Assembly (NCBI RefSeq): GCF_000455205.1
Contig: NZ_AUWQ01000026.1
Coordinates: 1 to 64,000 of the forward strand
Reading direction: 5' to 3'
Source: Mycobacterium sp. UM_CSW
Lineage (GTDB): Bacteria; Actinomycetota; Actinomycetes; Mycobacteriales; Mycobacteriaceae
Length of the DNA stretch: 64,000 bases
A program made the translations under genes and the position numbers. The notes beneath the pieces were generated by a model. The model worked only from the letters and a program-made list of their open reading frames with translations, was not told where the DNA came from and ran no database searches. Below, one piece after another: positions 48,102 through 56,025 of this stretch. Numbering within the stretch: the stretch's first letter is position 1; each line of letters starts with the position of its first letter.

Positions 48102-48980
48102 ATGAGTTTTGCGGTGCTGCCACCAGAGGTGACGTCCGCGCAGATGTATACCGGCGCCGGCTCGGGGCCGATGCTGGCCGCCGCGGCGAGCTGGGCCGGG
48201 CTGGGCGACGAGCTGGGGTCGGCGGCGGAGTCGTTCTCCTCGGTGACCTCGGGCCTGGCGGACGGGCCCTGGCAGGGTCCGGCATCGGCGGCCATGGCGG
48301 GCGTGGCCACGCAGTACGCGCAGTGGCTCAACGCATCGGCGGCTCAGGCCGCCGGAGCTGCCGCGCAGGCCAATGCGACTGCCGAGATCTTCGAGGCGGC
48401 CAAGGCGGCGATCACGCACCCGGCGGCCGTCACCGGCAACCGCCTGCAGCTGCTGTCGCTGGTGCGCTCCAACCTGTTCGGGTTCAACGCCCCGGCGATC
48501 GCGGCCACCGAGGGCGCGTACGAGGAGATGTGGGCTCAGAACGTCGCCGCGCTGTCGGGCTATCACAGCGCGGCGTCGGCGGTGGTCGCCCAACTGGCGC
48601 CCTGGCAGCAATTGCCGTCGGCCCAGGCGACTCCGGCGGTGGCCCTCGGTGCTACCCCTTGGGGTCAAATCACCGCGGCGCTCGCCCCCGCGCGAACCCA
48701 GGCCAACGTGGTTGTCGACCTGGCATCCGAGATGGGCAAAGCCGCGCTCCGGGCTGACCTCCAGCAATTGAACAATGTTGCCCGTCCCCTCGCGGCGATT
48801 CCCGTACCACCACCGGTGCAAGCCGTCGAACGCAGCGTGGAAGAGGGCGCCGACGCAATGGCTAGGCTGGCCAGGGGGCTTGAAGCCGAAGCCGAAGCCG
48901 ACGCCGTTTCGCTCATCACTACCGGAGCTTTACCGGCTCCGCCTGCTCCGCCTCCGCCGACCAGTCCGCTCCCGCCGTAG
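48102..48980 (+). CDS. PPE-family protein
   Basis: A 292-residue PPE protein. The N-terminal domain of about 180 residues opens [24 protein letters not shown] and contains the WxG-type turn [12 protein letters not shown] near residue 60, the signal for ESX/type VII secretion. The C-terminal part is Ala-rich and ends in a Pro-rich stretch, [15 protein letters not shown]. No PE gene stands next to it, so any partner must be elsewhere. It ends 4 bp before the convergent peroxiredoxin-like gene. Confidence 0.93.
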   Translation: MSFAVLPPEVTSAQMYTGAGSGPMLAAAASWAGLGDELGSAAESFSSVTSGLADGPWQGPASAAMAGVATQYAQWLNASAAQAAGAAAQANATAEIFEAAKAAITHPAAVTGNRLQLLSLVRSNLFGFNAPAIAATEGAYEEMWAQNVAALSGYHSAASAVVAQLAPWQQLPSAQATPAVALGATPWGQITAALAPARTQANVVVDLASEMGKAALRADLQQLNNVARPLAAIPVPPPVQAVERSVEEGADAMARLARGLEAEAEADAVSLITTGALPAPPAPPPPTSPLPP

Positions 48981-48984
48981 CAAG

Positions 48985-49497
48985 TCAGGCATTCTCGCTG
49001 TGGGCCTGCGCGAGCACCTCGTCCACGGTCCACTGGTCGTTGGCGTGCCGGCCGCGCTTGCACGCCAGGACCCGGCCGTCGGTACCGATGAGGAAGTCGG
49101 CGGGCAAGCCCAGGTGGCCGCCGGTTGGATGCATGTTCACGTTGCCCATGCCACTACGGAGCGCCGACACCAGCGCCCGCGGGTGCAACACGGAGCGTGG
49201 CGAGGTGCCGACGCCGAACTCGTCGTAGAGAGCCTTGGTGGGGTCGCCGACCACAGCGAACGGCAGGTCGCCCGCGTACCGTCGCAACTCCTCGTCGGTC
49301 GAGTGGAACACGACGACCTCGCGGACGCCGGCGGCGGCGATCTCGTCGTGCCGCCGCACGATCGACCGCAGATGAAGATTGCAGATGGGGCAGCCGGCGA
49401 ACCGGCGAAACTGCAGGTGGACGAGCCGATTTGGATCCGGAATCGGGACAGCGTCGCCCGAAACGCTGACCAGTTCGCGCGGCGTGACGAGCCTCAC
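48985..49497 (-). CDS. Peroxiredoxin-like (AhpC/TSA-type) protein
   Basis: A 170-residue thioredoxin-fold protein. The possible active site is RRFAGCPICNLHL near residue 36, with a CxxC-type CPIC. The region LPFAVVGDPTKALYDEFGVG is typical of AhpC/TSA relatives and HLGLPADFLIGTDGRVLACKRGRHANDQW of the PRX-like-2 group. It probably acts on peroxides or thiols. The GTG start overlaps the P450 stop (GTGA), so both are made together. Confidence 0.85.
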   Translation of the reverse strand: MRLVTPRELVSVSGDAVPIPDPNRLVHLQFRRFAGCPICNLHLRSIVRRHDEIAAAGVREVVVFHSTDEELRRYAGDLPFAVVGDPTKALYDEFGVGTSPRSVLHPRALVSALRSGMGNVNMHPTGGHLGLPADFLIGTDGRVLACKRGRHANDQWTVDEVLAQAHSENA

Positions 49498-50597
49498 CAG
49501 GACACCGGAAGTTCAGCGAGACCGCCGGCCAGCACGTCGGAGCGCGTGGGCAGTGTCTCGGGATCGACGGCCAGGCGCATCGACGGGAATCGCGGAATCA
49601 GTTGTGCAAAAACGGTTTTCAGCTCGATGCGGGCTAGCGGGGCTCCGATGCAGTAGCGAGCGCCGTGCCCGAACGTCAGGTGGGCGGTCTCCTTGCGGGC
49701 GACGTCGACACACTGCGGGTCGGCGAAGGCCGTGGGGTCGTGGTTGGCGGCGTTGATGTCCAGCAGCACCAGGTCCCCGGCGTGGATGGCGACGCCGTCG
49801 ATGTCGAAGTCGGTGCGCGCGTAGCGCGGAACTCCGCCCACACCGCCGCCACCCGACGTCGCCCGCAGCAGCTCCTCGACGGCGTGCGGGATCAGCGCGG
49901 GATCGTCGACGAGCGCCCGCCATTGATCGCGATTCGTCAGCAACAGCATTGCGCCCAGTCCGATTTGGACCACCGTGGTCTCGTGCCCGGCGAACAGAAG
50001 GAACATCGACATCGTGGCGGCCTCCTCGTCGGAGACCCCGTCGGTGGCGCACAGCCGCGACATCACGTCGTCGCCGGGATGGGCGCGCTTACGTTCGACC
50101 ATCCGGCGGCCGTACTCGAACAGCTCGGCCAGCCCGCGCTCGGAGCGGGCGTGATCGCGCACGTTGCCGGCGTCCTCCGCCCAGGCCCGGAACTGCTCAC
50201 GGTCGGCGTATGGCACCCCGAGCAGCTCGCAGATCACCAGGATGGGCAGCGGCAGCGCGAGGCGCGCGTGCAGGTCGGCCGGGGATCCCTGCGCCGCAAG
50301 TTCGTCCAGCAGGCCGGCGGTGAGCGCCGCGACCCTGGGTTCCAGCGACCGCAGGTGCCGCGGTGAGAAGTGGGGCTGCAGCAGTGCGCGCATCCGCGCG
50401 TGATCGGCCTCCTCGGTGTCGAAGTCGCCCAGCGGCCCACCGAACAGCGCGGATTCCCCCGTGCGAGAGGCGGTTTCGGGGTTCCGATGCGAGCGGCCGA
50501 GGCGATCGTCGTCGAGCAGCCGCCGCACCTTCGCGTAGTCGGTGACCAGCCAGGCCTCGTGGCCGACCGGCGTGCGCACCGCATGAATCGCTGTCAT
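49494..50597 (-). CDS. Cytochrome P450 with short N-terminus
   Basis: A 367-residue P450. The heme loop is LTFGHGARYCIGAPLAR with Cys316; the I-helix has LLFAGHETTVV at residues 201-210; and the ExxR is EELLR at 241-245. Bacterial P450s usually have about 400 residues; here the first 30-40 (helix A region) are missing, and an in-frame TAA upstream rules out a longer start except for three codons (GTG GCG CCA). AAGGTGG precedes the ATG. It is divergent from a TetR gene with an inverted repeat in the gap. Confidence 0.93.
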   Translation of the reverse strand: MTAIHAVRTPVGHEAWLVTDYAKVRRLLDDDRLGRSHRNPETASRTGESALFGGPLGDFDTEEADHARMRALLQPHFSPRHLRSLEPRVAALTAGLLDELAAQGSPADLHARLALPLPILVICELLGVPYADREQFRAWAEDAGNVRDHARSERGLAELFEYGRRMVERKRAHPGDDVMSRLCATDGVSDEEAATMSMFLLFAGHETTVVQIGLGAMLLLTNRDQWRALVDDPALIPHAVEELLRATSGGGGVGGVPRYARTDFDIDGVAIHAGDLVLLDINAANHDPTAFADPQCVDVARKETAHLTFGHGARYCIGAPLARIELKTVFAQLIPRFPSMRLAVDPETLPTRSDVLAGGLAELPVSW

Positions 50598-50605
50598 GGC
50601 GCCAC

Positions 50606-50629
50606 CTTGTATACGGCAAGTTATACAAG
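50606..50629. promoter_or_regulatory. Operator between P450 and TetR genes
   Basis: CTTGTATA (50606-50613) and TATACAAG (50622-50629) are perfect 8-bp arms with an 8-bp spacer, starting 8 bp before the P450 ATG. A related half, ACTTGTAC, follows at 50633-50640. The site would cover the P450 promoter/leader. Confidence 0.83.
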
Positions 50630-50643
50630 ATTACTTGTACACT

Positions 50644-50662
50644 CTCCTCTAGACAAGAGGAG
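50644..50662 (+). promoter_or_regulatory. Hairpin that includes the TetR ribosome-binding site
   Basis: CTCCTCT (50644-50650) pairs perfectly with AGAGGAG (50656-50662), with loop AGACA. AGAGGAG is also the Shine-Dalgarno sequence, 6 bp before the ATG at 50669. If the mRNA begins upstream of 50644, the hairpin would hide the ribosome site and keep repressor levels low. Confidence 0.6.
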
Positions 50663-50668
50663 TCTGAG

Positions 50669-51277
50669 ATGACGGTGGTCCGGTCCGAGTCGACCCGGCG
50701 GATGCCCCGCGCCCAGCGGCGGGAACAGATACTCGATGCCGCCACGCGCGCCTTCGCCCGCGGCGGCTTCGCGAACACGGGACTCGACGCCATCGCCGCG
50801 GAAGCCGGTGTCACCCCGGTGATCCTGTACCGGCACTTCGCCTCGAAGGCCGACCTGTATCGGGAGGTCATCGAGGGCGGTCACGCGCGCCTTCGCGAAG
50901 CCACCGGCCCCGACGACTTCGACGACGCCAGCATCCCCGCGCTAATCCGCGCCGCCGCAGCCGATCCCGACACCTTCCGGCTGCTCTATCGCCATGCCGC
51001 ACGCGAAGCCGACTTCCGCGACATCATCGACACCCTCGTCGAGCGTTCGGCCGAGATCACCCGCCGTCACCTCGAGGGCATCGCCGACGAAGGTTGGCGC
51101 AACTGGGCGGCGCGGCTGCTGCCCACCATGACGATCGACGCCGTCATCGCCTGGCTGGACGCCGGTCAGCCCGACCCCGATCAAGCCGCCGCCCGAATCC
51201 GCAGCGTCGTCGACGCCGTGATCCAGGCCGCGTCGGGCGCTAGCCGAGCAGGGCGTCGATCCACGCCTGGGCGATGA
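50669..51277 (+). CDS. TetR-family regulator next to the P450 gene
   Basis: A 202-residue TetR protein. The HTH is RREQILDAATRAFARGGFANTGLDAIAAEAGVTPVILYRHFASKADLY in essence (residues 17-63). The C-terminal ligand domain is of unknown specificity; the last 15 residues are basic and Ser/Gly-rich. It likely represses the divergent P450-peroxiredoxin pair through the palindrome at 50606-50629. Its 3' end overlaps the next, convergent TetR gene by 38 bp. Confidence 0.9.
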   Translation: MTVVRSESTRRMPRAQRREQILDAATRAFARGGFANTGLDAIAAEAGVTPVILYRHFASKADLYREVIEGGHARLREATGPDDFDDASIPALIRAAAADPDTFRLLYRHAAREADFRDIIDTLVERSAEITRRHLEGIADEGWRNWAARLLPTMTIDAVIAWLDAGQPDPDQAAARIRSVVDAVIQAASGASRAGRRSTPGR

Positions 51278-51884
51278 ACTTGCCGTAGCGGGTGGCCGAC
51301 CAACCACGTTCGAGCACGAGAAGCTCGTAGAGCTCGGGCGCGTGGTAGGTCCACAGGATGTCGCGCGCCTGCGTGGCGCTGACCCGAAGCTGTCCGGTGC
51401 CGGCGAGGCCGGCGGCGAACATCGTCATGGCCGTGAGGGTTTCGTGCCGGATCTGCTTCCAGACCTCCGCGGCGTCGGCCGACGACGCGGCGCCGTCGCG
51501 GGCCAGCAGCTGGACCGGGGCGCTGCGCGGCATGGTGGCGGCCAGGTGCTTGGCGTAGAGCTCGAGCTTGCGGGCGGCGTCCGGGGCGTCGCGCACCTTC
51601 TGGATGACGTCGCGCTCGGCCATCGGGATCGGTTCGTCGTCGCCCGCGACGGACACGTCGAAGAGCGCCTTGAGCACCCCCGCCTTGGTCGCGAAGGCCT
51701 TGTACACCGTCTCGACCGACACGCCGGCGTCCCGCGCGATCTCCGCGATGGTCGTCGCGGCATAGCCCTGCGCCAGGAAGCGTTGGCGGGCGGACGTGAG
51801 CACCGCGCGCCGATTCCGTTGGGCCTGTTGGCGTCGACGGCTCGAGTCGTAGCGGCGCGGGGGCTGGCTCTTGACAGATCCCAT
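51240..51884 (-). CDS. TetR-family regulator facing the flavoprotein gene
   Basis: A 214-residue TetR protein with a basic N-terminal arm (PPRRYDSSRRRQQAQRNRR) and HTH FLAQGYAATTIAEIARDAGVSVETVYKAFATKAGVL (residues 36-71, in essence). It is divergent from the acyl-CoA-dehydrogenase-like gene at 51945; the gap has three CTGTA/TACAG half-sites. The 38-bp overlap with the neighbouring TetR stop means that two regulators converge tail to tail. Confidence 0.9.
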   Translation of the reverse strand: MGSVKSQPPRRYDSSRRRQQAQRNRRAVLTSARQRFLAQGYAATTIAEIARDAGVSVETVYKAFATKAGVLKALFDVSVAGDDEPIPMAERDVIQKVRDAPDAARKLELYAKHLAATMPRSAPVQLLARDGAASSADAAEVWKQIRHETLTAMTMFAAGLAGTGQLRVSATQARDILWTYHAPELYELLVLERGWSATRYGKFIAQAWIDALLG

Positions 51885-51900
51885 AATTCAGTACATGCTC

Positions 51901-51924
51901 CTGTATCTATTACAGGTTACTGTA
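51901..51924. promoter_or_regulatory. CTGTA/TACAG half-sites in the TetR-flavoprotein gap
   Basis: CTGTA (51901-51905), TACAG (51911-51915) and CTGTA (51920-51924) alternate at 9-10 bp steps, giving two overlapping inverted repeats that share the central half. The group lies between the start codons at 51884 and 51945 and is the only symmetric element there. Confidence 0.7.
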
Positions 51925-51944
51925 TCAGAAAAAGGGGAGCCGAC

Positions 51945-53141
51945 ATGACAACCGCGACACGCGCCGCCACTTTGGCCGACGGCGACCATCCCACGGCGGT
52001 AGCACGCGCCCTGGCAACGGAGATCACGCGGGCCGCCGACGACGCCGAGGCGCTCGGCACGCTGCCGATCGAGCTGGTGGCGCGGCTGCGTGCGGCCGGA
52101 ATCTTCCGGGCGGTGCAACCGCGCGCGCTCGGCGGATTCGAAGTGGCCCCGGTCGACTACATCGAGATGATCGAGGAATTGGCGCGCGCCGACGGTTCGA
52201 CGGGCTGGATCGCGGCCATCGGCGCCGGCGCACCGGCGTTTACCGCCTGGCTCGAGCCGGCCGTCGCCGAAGACCTGTTCGGTTCGGACGCGGACTTCTT
52301 GGCGGCCACCGTGTTTTCCCCCACCGGCCGGGCCGTCCCCGACGGCGCGGGCCGGTTCGCCGTCGACGGCCGATGGCCGTTCGCGAGCGGATGCCGGCAC
52401 GCCGAGTGGTTACTGACGGGGATGTTCGTACTCGACGACGGTCAGGCGCCGCGGATGATTCCGGGACAGGGCCCGGACTGGCGCCTCGGGTTCTTCCCCC
52501 GCGCCGAGGCCGAAATCGTCGACAACTGGGACGTTTTGGGGTTGCGCGGCACCGGTAGCAACGACGTGGTGGCCCGGGGCCTGAGCGTCGCCGAGGAACA
52601 CACCATCGCCCCGTTCTTCCGGCCGGCCCGGCATGACGGGCCGCTGTGGCGGCTGCCGTTCTTCACGATGGTGGGGGTGGCCCTCGTCGGCGTCCCGCTC
52701 GGGATCGCGCGGCGCGCCCTCGACGAATTCGCCGACCTGGCGCCCACGAAGACCCGTGCCGGCACGTTCGAGCCGCTCGCCGCGGACCCCGTCGCGCAGG
52801 TCGAGTTCGCCGGCGCGGAGGCGGGTTTGCGGTCGGCGCGGGCGTTCGTTCTCGACGAGGCCGGCTCCCTCTGGGACACCGCCCTCGCCGGGGACGCGCC
52901 GTCGCTGGAGCAGCGAGCTCGGTTCCAGCTCGCCGCACAGCAGGCGATGCGCGCGGCGCGCCAAGCGGTCGACACTGCGTTCGGCCTGACCGGTGCGGGT
53001 GCGGTGCACGCCGCCCATCCGCTGCAACGATGCTTCCGGGATCTGCACACCGTCGGCCAGCACGTGTACTTCAGCCCGGCCGCCCTGAAGCGTTACGCCA
53101 AAACCCACTTCGGCATCGCCCAGCCGACACACCTGATGTGA
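51945..53141 (+). CDS. Acyl-CoA-dehydrogenase-fold flavoprotein (HsaA-like monooxygenase type)
   Basis: A 398-residue protein with the ACAD fold in three parts: helical N-terminus (PIELVARLRAAGIFRAVQPRALGGFEV), central beta domain with DGRWPFASGCRHAEWLLTGM and LGLRGTGSNDVV, and helical C-terminus. The RGTGSNDV and FASGCRHA patterns are those of flavin-dependent aromatic monooxygenases such as HsaA and DszC-like enzymes rather than true dehydrogenases. A partner flavin reductase is not adjacent. The ATG at 51945 has AAAGGGGAG upstream. It is under the divergent TetR. Confidence 0.85.
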   Translation: MTTATRAATLADGDHPTAVARALATEITRAADDAEALGTLPIELVARLRAAGIFRAVQPRALGGFEVAPVDYIEMIEELARADGSTGWIAAIGAGAPAFTAWLEPAVAEDLFGSDADFLAATVFSPTGRAVPDGAGRFAVDGRWPFASGCRHAEWLLTGMFVLDDGQAPRMIPGQGPDWRLGFFPRAEAEIVDNWDVLGLRGTGSNDVVARGLSVAEEHTIAPFFRPARHDGPLWRLPFFTMVGVALVGVPLGIARRALDEFADLAPTKTRAGTFEPLAADPVAQVEFAGAEAGLRSARAFVLDEAGSLWDTALAGDAPSLEQRARFQLAAQQAMRAARQAVDTAFGLTGAGAVHAAHPLQRCFRDLHTVGQHVYFSPAALKRYAKTHFGIAQPTHLM

Positions 53142-53148
53142 CACCGAC

Positions 53149-53751
53149 CTACAGGGCGTTGATCCACTTTTCCATCCGCCGGGCCTGGTGCGCCATCAGC
53201 TCGGGTTGAGCCAGCGCGTTGGTCAGCACCGCGCTGCCCTCGTAGGCGATGACGAGCTCGCGCGCCAGGTCGCGCGCGTCGCGGCGGCCCATGGCGTGGA
53301 ATTGCTGCTCGGCCCAGTCCAGCAGGGTTTGCATCAGGGGGGCGGTCAGTGCAGGTGATCGGCCAGGTTGGTTCGCCAGCTCGGTGCACAGGGTCCCCAA
53401 GGCGCAGCCGTGGTCGGCGATAGCCTCGCTCGATTCGGCCAGCATCCCGACCAGCGCCTTGAGCCGGGCCTTGGGGCTCCCGTACTTGCGCTGCAGCGCC
53501 GCGGTCGCGGCGCGGATTTCCTCGGTGCGCGCCTCGACGACGGCGGCCACGATGTCGTCTTTGGTCTTGAAGTAGTAGTACATGTTGCCCAGCGGGACCT
53601 CCGCGGCCTCGGCGATGTGCGCGAGCGTGGTGCCCGCGATGCCCTGGCGGTAGAACAGGTCGCAGGCGGCGGCGATCAGTCGCTCGCGCTTGCCGGGCGG
53701 TGGCGCCAAGGGGGCCTCGCCGGCGTCGGTTAAGTCAGCCATATCACTCAC
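53149..53751 (-). CDS. TetR-family regulator of the SDR/MmpSL locus
   Basis: A 200-residue TetR protein. The HTH is RERLIAAACDLFYRQGIAGTTLAHIAEAAEVPLGNMYYYFKTKDDI in essence (residues 22-67). A lone Cys lies in HGCALGTLCTELA. It is the last gene of a three-gene minus-strand operon behind two SDR genes, 3 bp after the second. The start is GTG 53751 or ATG 53742. It may act at the twin sites in the promoter region between 55402 and 55597. Confidence 0.88.
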   Translation of the reverse strand: MSDMADLTDAGEAPLAPPPGKRERLIAAACDLFYRQGIAGTTLAHIAEAAEVPLGNMYYYFKTKDDIVAAVVEARTEEIRAATAALQRKYGSPKARLKALVGMLAESSEAIADHGCALGTLCTELANQPGRSPALTAPLMQTLLDWAEQQFHAMGRRDARDLARELVIAYEGSAVLTNALAQPELMAHQARRMEKWINAL

Positions 53752-53754
53752 GGA

Positions 53755-54591
53755 CTATAGACGGCACGCGGCCATGCTCAGGTTCCACAGCAGCTCCCTG
53801 TTCTCCGGGGTGTTGTAGGCGCTCTTGACGTTCTTCGGCGCGGCGTTGGTGAAGTACTGGCCGGAGGCCGCCGCCGCGTCCGGCGAGGTGGCGAGGAACA
53901 GCGAGGTGGCGGCACCCTGCCGCGGCGACCGGGAAAACGGCAGCGCCGCAAAGGAGATCGCGCGGAAGACCCCTTGGGCCCCGCGCATCATCGGCGTACG
54001 GACGATTCCGGGGTGCGCGGCGTTGGCGGTGACGCGGGTCGAACGGAGTCGATGCGCCAGTTCGATGGTGAAGAGCAGCACGTACAGCTTGGACGCGGCA
54101 TACGTGCGGATCGTCGAGAAACGGCGTTCGCTCTGCAGGTTGTCCGGTTCGAACTTGCCGGCGCGGTAGACGCTCGAGCTGAGGTTGACGACCCTGCCCT
54201 GCGGGCTTTTTTCCAATTCGCCCAGCAGCAATTGGGTGAGATAGAACTGCGCCAGGTAGTTGACCTGAAACGTCGTCTCGTATCCGTCGGCGGTCAACAC
54301 GCGTTGCGGCATGATGACGCCGGCGTTGTTGATCAGCACGTCCAGTCGCGGGTAGCGGGCCCTAAACGCCTCGGCCAGCCGGTGCAGGTGCGCGAGCGAC
54401 CTGAGGTCGGCGGTGAGGTAAGCGACGTCGCGGTTGCCGGTCACCGCGACGATTTCGCTTGCGACGCTTGCCGCCTTCGCCTCATTGCGCGCGGCCAGCA
54501 CCACGCAGTAGCCGGTGCGGGCGAGCTCGGTGGCGGTGACCTTGCCGATGCCGTCGGTGGCTCCGGTGATGAGGCAGATGGGCCTGTCCAT
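53755..54591 (-). CDS. Short-chain dehydrogenase/reductase (retinol-dehydrogenase-like)
   Basis: A 278-residue SDR. Coenzyme motif ICLITGATDGIGKVTATEL near the N-terminus, LDVLINNAGVIMPQR, Ser in VVNLSSSVYRAG and the active-site YAASKLY. The length and the C-terminal region resemble eukaryotic-type RDH/WWOX relatives that act on lipids or retinoids. The ATG at 54591 (MDRPICL) is preferred to an upstream TTG at 54600. Middle gene of the SDR-SDR-TetR operon. Confidence 0.88.
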   Translation of the reverse strand: MDRPICLITGATDGIGKVTATELARTGYCVVLAARNEAKAASVASEIVAVTGNRDVAYLTADLRSLAHLHRLAEAFRARYPRLDVLINNAGVIMPQRVLTADGYETTFQVNYLAQFYLTQLLLGELEKSPQGRVVNLSSSVYRAGKFEPDNLQSERRFSTIRTYAASKLYVLLFTIELAHRLRSTRVTANAAHPGIVRTPMMRGAQGVFRAISFAALPFSRSPRQGAATSLFLATSPDAAAASGQYFTNAAPKNVKSAYNTPENRELLWNLSMAACRL

Positions 54592-54604
54592 ATATTTCAA
54601 GCGC

Positions 54605-55402
54605 CTATCTGGACTCGGCCAGGGTGGGCCGCAACAACATCCGCGACATCACCGAGCGGGTGACGGCCGCCGGCACCAGCGCGGCGGTCACCCGGTTGAT
54701 TCGTCCCGGTATGCAATTGGCGCGATTGCGTTCGAGGGCGCGCAGCGCATCACGGGCGCAAACGTCCGGCGCCATGGGCGATATCGGCATCTTGTCGGGG
54801 TCGAGGCCCAGGTCGCCCAGCGCCGGCGTGCGGGTGGGCCCCGGGTGCAGCACCGTAACGTGCACCCCCTGCTTGGCCAGCTCGCCGTGCAGGCCGACGC
54901 CGAGGCTGGTGATGTAGGCTTTGGTCGCCGCGGTGTGCGCCATGTAGGGCACGCCATGCACCGCTCCGAGCGCGGAGACCAGCAGGATGCCGCCGCGGCC
55001 GCGCCGCACCAGCCGTTCACCGAAGTGGTGCGTCAAGCCCAGGTGTGCGGCGGTGTTCAGCCGCAGGATCGCGCGCTGGGCCTGCAGGTCGGAGCCCACG
55101 AGGGCGCCGGGCAGGGCCGTGCCGGCATTGGAGACCAGCAGCCCGACGTCGATGTCGTTGGTGGCCTGGACGATTGGGGTCAGCGAGCCCGGGTCGGACA
55201 GGTCGACGCCGACGGCCCGGTAGTCGACGCCGTAGCCCCGGCTCAGCCCTTCCCCTAGCTCCCGCAGCACTGCCAGGCGCCGCGCGACGAGGACCACGTT
55301 GATGCCCGAATCGGCGATCTGGTGGGCGAATTCGCGCCCGATTCCCGACGACGCGCCCGTCACGACCGCCCATGGGCCGAACCGATCTGCACTGATGCTC
55401 AT
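54605..55402 (-). CDS. Short-chain dehydrogenase/reductase
   Basis: A 265-residue SDR. Coenzyme motif WAVVTGASSGIGREFAHQI, LLVSNAGTALPG, Ser in ILLVSALGAVHG and the active-site YMAHTAATKAY: here the spacing is Y-x-x-H-T-A-A-T-K, which does not give a plain YxxxK, so the catalytic Tyr/Lys pair is YxxxxxxxK or altered. The ATG at 55402 has GGAGG upstream. First gene of the operon, facing mmpS across a 194-bp promoter region. Confidence 0.83.
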   Translation of the reverse strand: MSISADRFGPWAVVTGASSGIGREFAHQIADSGINVVLVARRLAVLRELGEGLSRGYGVDYRAVGVDLSDPGSLTPIVQATNDIDVGLLVSNAGTALPGALVGSDLQAQRAILRLNTAAHLGLTHHFGERLVRRGRGGILLVSALGAVHGVPYMAHTAATKAYITSLGVGLHGELAKQGVHVTVLHPGPTRTPALGDLGLDPDKMPISPMAPDVCARDALRALERNRANCIPGRINRVTAALVPAAVTRSVMSRMLLRPTLAESR

Positions 55403-55423
55403 GCGTGCGAACCTCCGTATCGA

Positions 55424-55437
55424 GTTAGTTGGATAAC
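55424..55437. promoter_or_regulatory. Operator-like site 1 near the SDR start
   Basis: GTTAGTTGGATAAC has GTTA/TAAC arms around a 6-bp centre and differs by one base from a second copy 134 bp away. It lies about 22 bp before the SDR ATG at 55402. Confidence 0.78.
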
Positions 55438-55553
55438 TTAACACCGGTGGCAACTGGTCGGCAAGCGTGGGAGAGCAAGTTGCGGATTATTTGCAGTAAA
55501 GCTCCTGGAAAATCAACGTTGTCTTGCATCGTCGCTATCGCAGTGGTTAGCGT

Positions 55554-55576
55554 GTTGGTTAGTTGGCTAACCAACT
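55554..55576. promoter_or_regulatory. Operator-like site 2 near the mmpS start
   Basis: GTTGGTTAG (55554-55562) and CTAACCAAC (55567-55575) are perfect arms with a 4-bp spacer; AGTTGG/CCAACT (55561-55566 and 55571-55576) form an overlapping second palindrome. The core GTTAGTTGGCTAAC (55558-55571) is the one-base variant of site 1. It ends about 20 bp before the mmpS ATG. Confidence 0.85.
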
Positions 55577-55596
55577 CTGACCGGACAGGGGTGAGG

Positions 55597-56025
55597 ATGA
55601 GTGTCGTCAAACGCTCGTGGATTCCACTGGTCGTCGTGGTCCTGGTCGGCGTCGCGGGTTTCGCCGTCTACCGGTTACATGGCGTCTTCGGCGCGCGCGG
55701 CGGCGCGTCGGCCGTCGGCGCCCGCTCCGATGACATCAAGCCCTTCAACCCGAAGCGCGTGACCCTGGAGGTCTTTGGGGCGGAGGGGACCGTAGCGGAC
55801 ATCAACTATCTCGACGTCGACGCCGCACCGCAGCGGGTCGACGGCACGCCGCTGCCGTGGACGTACAGCGTGGCCACGACCGCTCCGGCGGTCAGCGTGA
55901 ATGTCGTGGCCCAGGGCGACGGTAACGTCATCGGCTGCCGAATCACGGTGAACGGCGACGTCAAGGCGCAGCGAACGGCATCGGGGATCCACCCGCAAAC
56001 CTATTGCCTGGTGAAGTCCGCGTGA
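55597..56025 (+). CDS. MmpS-family membrane protein
   Basis: A 142-residue MmpS protein: one N-terminal membrane helix ([20 protein letters not shown]) and a periplasmic beta-sandwich with ITLEVFG-like [34 protein letters not shown] in two parts, then [22 protein letters not shown] in variant form. MmpS partners stabilise the MmpL pump and take part in siderophore and lipid export. The ATG at 55597 is used. The stop overlaps the mmpL start. Confidence 0.93.
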   Translation: MSVVKRSWIPLVVVVLVGVAGFAVYRLHGVFGARGGASAVGARSDDIKPFNPKRVTLEVFGAEGTVADINYLDVDAAPQRVDGTPLPWTYSVATTAPAVSVNVVAQGDGNVIGCRITVNGDVKAQRTASGIHPQTYCLVKSA

